Positions 5,737 through 8,695 of a stretch of DNA of 8,695 bases are shown piece after piece (the first letter of the stretch is position 1; each line of letters opens with the position of its first letter). The notes beneath the pieces are model-generated. The model saw only the letters and a program-made list of their open reading frames with translations. It was not told where the DNA came from and did no database searches. Location: the NCBI GenBank assembly GCA_030147645.1, contig JASBUY010000138.1:1-8695 (forward strand). Direction: 5' to 3'. The position numbers were made by a program, and so were the translations under genes. The DNA is from Aquabacter sp. GTDB taxonomy: Bacteria; Pseudomonadota; Alphaproteobacteria; Rhizobiales; Xanthobacteraceae.

Positions 5737-6657
5737 GTGACCATCTATCTTCCCATCGCCGAGATCCCGGTCGCGATCTTCACCATCTTCGCCATGGGGC
5801 TTGCGGTGGGGTTCATCTCCGGCATGTTCGGGGTGGGGGGCGGCTTCCTCATGACGCCGCTGCTGATCTTCACCGGCGTTCCGGCGGCGGTGGCTGTGGC
5901 GAGCGTCTCCGCCCACATGGCCGCCTCCTCTTTTTCCGGCGCGCTATCTTATCTGCGCAAGGGCCTGATCGACCTACCCTTGGCGGGCTTTCTCCTGGCC
6001 GGGGGCCTTGCCGGAACGGCGGCGGGCGTCGGCACCTTCGCCCTTATGCGGGCCCTGGGGCAGGTGGATCTCGTCATCGGCCTCTCTTATGTGCTGCTTT
6101 TGACGGGCGTCGGCGCGCTGATGCTGGTGGAGAGCCTGCGGTTCATCCTGCGCGCCTGGGGCGGCAAGACGCCCGCCGTGCGCCGTCCCGGCACCCATGG
6201 GTGGTTCCTGCGCCTGCCTCTGAAGATGCGATTCCGACGTTCGCGCATCTATGTGTCGGTCATTCCCATTGTCGCCATCGGCCTCGGCATCGGCTTTCTC
6301 GGGGCGCTGCTCGGCGTGGGCGGCGGCTTCCTGCTGGTGCCGGCCCTCATTTATCTGCTGCGCGTGCCCACCCAGATGTCGGTCGGGACCTCCCTGGTCC
6401 TGACGCTGGTGACCATGACCGCCGCCACCATCCTGCATGCAGCCTTCAACGGCACGGTGGATGCGGTGCTGGCGCTGATCCTCATGGTGGGCGGCACGCT
6501 GGGCGCGCAGTTCGGCGCGCGCGCCGGCCAGCGGCTCAAGGCGGAATATCTGCGGCTTCTGCTGGCGCTGCTGGTGCTGGCGGTGGGATTGCGCGTCGGG
6601 TTCGATCTGGTGCGCCCGCCGGCCGATCCCTTCGCTATTACCCAGCAGGGGCGCTGA
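5737..6657 (+). CDS. TauE/SafE family inner-membrane exporter (sulfite/anion permease)
   Basis: Integral membrane protein of the TauE/SafE (DUF81) family, members of which move sulfite, sulfoacetate or related organosulfur anions. Seen: 306 residues with eight or nine hydrophobic segments, and the family's internal duplication, GxxGFxxGxxGVGGGFLxxPxLI, repeated at about 24-44 and 185-205 (GVGGGF at 32-37 and 193-198). A basic loop (about 140-170) joins the halves. The start is taken at GTG 5737 because the product then begins VTIYLPIAE, close to what I recall of homologues. An upstream in-frame ATG at 5611 would overlap the preceding gene and add 42 Arg-rich, unconserved residues. No strong Shine-Dalgarno is visible before the GTG, which is a weakness. 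The next gene starts three bases after the stop, and its product family habitually accompanies this permease. Substrate unknown. Confidence 0.9.
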   Translation: MTIYLPIAEIPVAIFTIFAMGLAVGFISGMFGVGGGFLMTPLLIFTGVPAAVAVASVSAHMAASSFSGALSYLRKGLIDLPLAGFLLAGGLAGTAAGVGTFALMRALGQVDLVIGLSYVLLLTGVGALMLVESLRFILRAWGGKTPAVRRPGTHGWFLRLPLKMRFRRSRIYVSVIPIVAIGLGIGFLGALLGVGGGFLLVPALIYLLRVPTQMSVGTSLVLTLVTMTAATILHAAFNGTVDAVLALILMVGGTLGAQFGARAGQRLKAEYLRLLLALLVLAVGLRVGFDLVRPPADPFAITQQGR

Positions 6658-6660
6658 GCC

Positions 6661-7434
6661 ATGGCCGCGCGCGCCCTTCGCCTCCTGATCGCGCTCCTCG
6701 CTGCACTGACCCTCGCGAGTGCCGCGAGGGCCGAGCGGCTGGTCCTCTCGGTCTCACAGCCCCAGGTGCTCATCACCTCCAATTTCACCGGGGCGGATCT
6801 CGTCCTGTTCGGCGTGGTGGAGGATCGCGCGCCCGGGGATGCGCCTTATGATCTGGCTGTGACGGTGCGCGGACCACAGGAAACCTTCGTCACCTGGCGC
6901 AAATCCCGCGTTCTCGGCATCTATGTGAACACCGACAGCCGCACCTTCGTGGACTGCCCCGCCGTCCTGGCGGTCGCCACCAACCGCCCGGCGGACCAGA
7001 TCGCCGATGCGGCGGTGCTGCGCCGCGAGCAGATCGGGCTGAGCCGCAACATCTTCCTCCAGCGCGTCGGGTCCGACTTCGCGGATGTGGTGCCCGACGA
7101 CCCGTTCCGCCTGGCTTTCCTGCGCATCAAGGCGGCGAACGGCCTCTATGTGGAAGAGCCGCACGGCGTGACGCTGCTCTCCCCGTCCGTGTTCCGCACC
7201 TCCTTCCACATCCCCGCCAGCGCGCCGGTCGGCACCTATGAGGTGAGCGTCAAGCTGTTTCGCGAGGGTCAGATGCTCACCGAGGCCCATACAAGCGTGA
7301 CGGTGCGCAAGGACGGATATGGCCAAGAGCTTGCGGCCTTTTCCGAGACTCACGGCTGGCTCTACGGCCTTTCCGTTGCCCTTGGGGCACTTCTGGTCGG
7401 CTTCTGCGCCAATATCCTGCTGCGGCGCGACTGA
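6661..7434 (+). CDS. TIGR02186-like secreted protein with C-terminal membrane anchor
   Basis: Uncharacterised alphaproteobacterial protein family, recognised from its overall sequence and its place right after a TauE/SafE gene. Seen in 257 residues: a Sec signal peptide (positive residues, then a hydrophobic stretch 8-20, likely cleavage after ARA at 24); a beta-rich periplasmic domain (about 25-225) beginning RLVLSVSQPQVLITSNFTG and ending in strand-like VGTYEVSVKLF; and a C-terminal helix (about 232-253) closed by RRD, which should remain cytosolic. A lone Cys (residue 99) lies in the mature domain. ATG 6661 is 3 nt after the permease stop with AGGGG upstream, so translation is probably coupled. 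The likely role is a periplasmic partner of the permease, for example in substrate capture or gating; this is inference. Two dyads follow the gene. Confidence 0.88.
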   Translation: MAARALRLLIALLAALTLASAARAERLVLSVSQPQVLITSNFTGADLVLFGVVEDRAPGDAPYDLAVTVRGPQETFVTWRKSRVLGIYVNTDSRTFVDCPAVLAVATNRPADQIADAAVLRREQIGLSRNIFLQRVGSDFADVVPDDPFRLAFLRIKAANGLYVEEPHGVTLLSPSVFRTSFHIPASAPVGTYEVSVKLFREGQMLTEAHTSVTVRKDGYGQELAAFSETHGWLYGLSVALGALLVGFCANILLRRD

Positions 7435-7455
7435 TCCAGAACCGAATACCGCCTT

Positions 7456-7511
7456 GAAAGTATTTCCGGTTTGCAAACCACTTTCCGTCCCATCTTGGAT
7501 CCAATGGGACG
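7456..7511. repeat. Tandem dyads downstream of the TIGR02186 gene
   Basis: First dyad: GAAAGT (7456-7461) pairs with ACTTTC (7480-7485) around the perfect 12-bp palindrome GGTTTGCAAACC (7468-7479). Second dyad, starting on the next base: an 8-bp perfect stem CGTCCCAT (7486-7493) and ATGGGACG (7504-7511), whose loop region carries the palindrome TTGGATCCAA. They lie 22-77 bp after the stop codon. There is no T-run, so a role as mRNA 3' end stabiliser, weak terminator or protein site is equally open. Confidence 0.5.
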
Positions 7512-7520
7512 TGTAAGAAA

Positions 7521-7549
7521 TTGCATCTTGTGCGAGTATTAAGTATCAA
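7521..7549 (+). promoter_or_regulatory. Weak candidate promoter inside the long spacer
   Basis: TTGCAT (7521-7526, 3/6) and TATCAA (7544-7549, 4/6) are separated by 17 nt within a short AT-rich island of otherwise GC-rich DNA. Transcription would begin near 7556 and cross about 400 nt of gene-free, hairpin-rich sequence. Motif match only. Confidence 0.25.
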
Positions 7550-7756
7550 CTGAGGCGATATGAGGCGGCGCCGCGTGTGGGTGGGGAGCGGGCGCCAGTT
7601 TCCCCGTTTCGTTTTTGGATTTCGCTCCGCCGCGTTCAGGTGTGCGCGTTAAGCGCGGCGGGCGATCCCGGGGGCCGGTTTTCGGATCGGTCCCCGCGCA
7701 TTTCGGCGTGTTTGTCCGTGCATGTGCCGCGCAGGTGGCCCGCGGACTTTCGCCCT

Positions 7757-7829
7757 CCAGGTGCCATGCCCTGACCGGCACCTGGCGGGAGGCGGGGTGG
7801 CTCCTTCCGGGGCCGCCCCGCTCTCTCCC
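7757..7829. other. Two adjacent strong hairpins in the spacer before the crotonase gene
   Basis: Hairpin A: perfect 9-bp CCAGGTGCC (7757-7765) with GGCACCTGG (7777-7785), 11-nt loop. Hairpin B begins two bases later: GGGAG plus GCGGGG (7787-7797) pairs with CCCCGC (7816-7821) and, across a 3-nt bulge, CTCCC (7825-7829). A third dyad lies upstream, GGGGGCCG (7670-7677) with CGGTCCCC (7688-7695), 8 pairs including one G-U. The cluster could be part of an unrecognised structured RNA. GC-rich DNA forms hairpins easily, so this is tentative; the strand is undecided. Confidence 0.35.
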
Positions 7830-7862
7830 TCCGCGCCGATGCGCCTCTGCCTCCCGGCCATG

Positions 7863-7891
7863 TTTCCTCCACGGCGCGGTGCGCCTATAAG
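7863..7891 (+). promoter_or_regulatory. Candidate promoter of the crotonase gene
   Basis: TATAAG (7886-7891) stands out in GC-rich surroundings and matches the -10 consensus at 4-5 positions. TTTCCT (7863-7868) lies 17 nt upstream but matches the -35 at only three positions. The predicted start would be near 7898, about 62 nt before ATG 7960. Weak because of the poor -35. Confidence 0.35.
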
Positions 7892-7959
7892 CCTTCTCAT
7901 GCGCCGTCGCCTCCTGCGCGGCGCTGAAGGATCGCGCCGACGATCCGAGCGGAGGGGCC

Positions 7960-8695
7960 ATGTCTTCCGGCGATGTGACGGTGACCATCGAGGGCGGGAT
8001 CGCCCGCCTCGTCCTGACCAATCCCGAGCGGCGCAATGCCATTTCCAGCGCCATGTGGCGCGCGCTGATCGCTTTTGCCGCTGATGCCACCCGCCGCTCC
8101 GATGTGCGGGTCGCGCTGATCCGGGGGGAGGGGACGCTGGCCTTCTCCGGCGGCGCGGACATTTCCGATTTCAGCGCCGCGCGCTCGGACGCCTCGGGCG
8201 CCCAGACCTATGACGAACTGGTGGAAACCGCCTGCGCCGCCGTCGAGGGCCTGGGCTTTCCGGTGATCGCGCTGGTGCGCGGGGCCTGTGTCGGGGCGGG
8301 AGCGGCGCTGGCTGCCGCCTGTGACATCCGCATCGCCTCGGAGGATGCCTTCCTCGCCATTCCCGCCGCCCGGCTGGGCCTCGGCTATGACCCGCGCGGC
8401 GTTTCCCGTTTGGTGCGCGCCTATGGTCCCCATGTGGCGCGGCACTTGTTCTTCACCGCCGAGCGCCTTCCTGCCCGCCGTCTCTATGAATTGGGCGGCA
8501 TCGACCAGATGGCCGGCCGGGAGGAAGTGGATGCGCTCGCCGACAAGATGGTGGCGCGTATCGCCGAGAATGCGCCCCTCACGCTAAAGGCCGCCAAGCT
8601 CTCCATTCGCGCGGCGGAAGGTGTGGGCGGCGGCGTGATCACCGAGGCGCGTCACCTGACCCAGCTTGCCAATGGCAGCGCGGACTATCGCGAGG
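7960..8695 (+). CDS. Enoyl-CoA hydratase/isomerase (crotonase) family protein, 3' end off the right edge
   Basis: Crotonase-fold protein acting on a CoA thioester; 245 codons are present of an expected 255-270. Seen: IARLVLTNPERRNAIS at 14-29 (CoA-site start), oxyanion loop FSGGADIS at 62-69, and the second oxyanion segment RGACVGAGAALAAACDIRIAS at 107-127, followed by AIPAARLGLGYDPRGVSRLVRAYG. The two glutamates of classical hydratases (Glu144 in GGGCELA and Glu164 in the PE motif of rat mitochondrial enzyme) align with Ala116 and Ala136. Simple hydration of enoyl-CoA is therefore doubtful; an isomerase, decarboxylase, thioesterase-like or non-catalytic role is possible. The start at ATG 7960 has GGAGG (7951-7955) 4 nt upstream. 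It follows a 525-bp spacer and is probably the first gene of its transcript. Confidence 0.92.
   Translation, partial: MSSGDVTVTIEGGIARLVLTNPERRNAISSAMWRALIAFAADATRRSDVRVALIRGEGTLAFSGGADISDFSAARSDASGAQTYDELVETACAAVEGLGFPVIALVRGACVGAGAALAAACDIRIASEDAFLAIPAARLGLGYDPRGVSRLVRAYGPHVARHLFFTAERLPARRLYELGGIDQMAGREEVDALADKMVARIAENAPLTLKAAKLSIRAAEGVGGGVITEARHLTQLANGSADYRE

Larger units (their letters stand above)
7435..7959. other. 525-bp gene-free spacer
   Basis: No supported gene on either strand. Open frames across it are arginine/proline-rich translations of GC-rich DNA without ribosome sites, or run antisense into the crotonase gene. It contains the tandem dyads (7456-7511), an AT-rich island with a weak promoter (7521-7549), a 10-bp-spaced direct repeat TGAGGCG (7551-7557 and 7561-7567), three hairpins (7670-7695, 7757-7785, 7787-7829) and a -10-like TATAAG (7886-7891). 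No tRNA, SRP or other known RNA signature was recognised. Confidence 0.6.

Noticed and set aside
7765..7830. Resemblance of the minus strand to SRP RNA (CCGGAAGGAGCC and GGTCAGG present)
   Set aside because: In bacterial 4.5S RNA the GGTCAGG and CCGGAAGG segments are adjacent and in that order; here the order is reversed and they are about 30 nt apart, so the match is coincidental.
7539..8162. 207-codon minus-strand open frame across the spacer and the crotonase start
   Set aside because: It is antisense to the crotonase N-terminus and low in complexity; no ribosome site or recognisable domain.

Overview
The window is GC-rich DNA that reads as an alphaproteobacterial chromosome, probably Hyphomicrobiales (Rhizobiales) and possibly near Xanthobacter/Azorhizobium. 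The reasons are a cbb3 oxidase gene behind a FixK/FNR-type box, a TauE/SafE gene paired with a TIGR02186-type membrane protein, an Entner-Doudoroff dehydratase, and an intergenic palindromic repeat of a kind common in that order. The taxonomic placement is inference from gene content and repeat style; no marker RNA is present.

Layout. Positions 1-963 (minus) hold the first 321 codons of ccoN, the catalytic subunit of cbb3 cytochrome oxidase, running off the left edge. Its upstream region carries a clean TTGA-N6-TCAA anaerobox at 1040-1053. Next on the same strand is a GAF-GGDEF diguanylate cyclase (1264-2247), with a terminator-like hairpin after it (1128-1186) and a plausible promoter overlapped by two dyads (2305-2349). 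A divergent spacer leads to edd (2603-4438, plus), encoding 6-phosphogluconate dehydratase. The edd stop codon is formed by the first bases of a 115-bp multi-palindrome element (4436-4550). After a second small folded stretch comes a metallo-beta-lactamase-fold hydrolase (4631-5641). Then follow a TauE/SafE permease (5737-6657, GTG start) and, three bases later, a secreted, C-terminally anchored TIGR02186-like protein (6661-7434). A 525-bp gene-free but strongly structured spacer (7435-7959) separates these from a crotonase-family gene (7960 to the right edge), which lacks both glutamates of classical enoyl-CoA hydratases.

Functional reading. ccoN is expected to be induced at low oxygen through FixK/FNR. 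The c-di-GMP cyclase beside it has its own signals and is probably a separate transcript. Edd feeds the Entner-Doudoroff route. The TauE/TIGR02186 pair looks translationally coupled and probably forms an anion or organosulfur export unit at the inner membrane. No CRISPR, tRNA, rRNA, transposase or phage gene was seen. The least explained items are the 115-bp element, the hairpin-rich spacer at 7435-7959, the abrupt codon-usage change inside ccoN and the glutamate-less crotonase.
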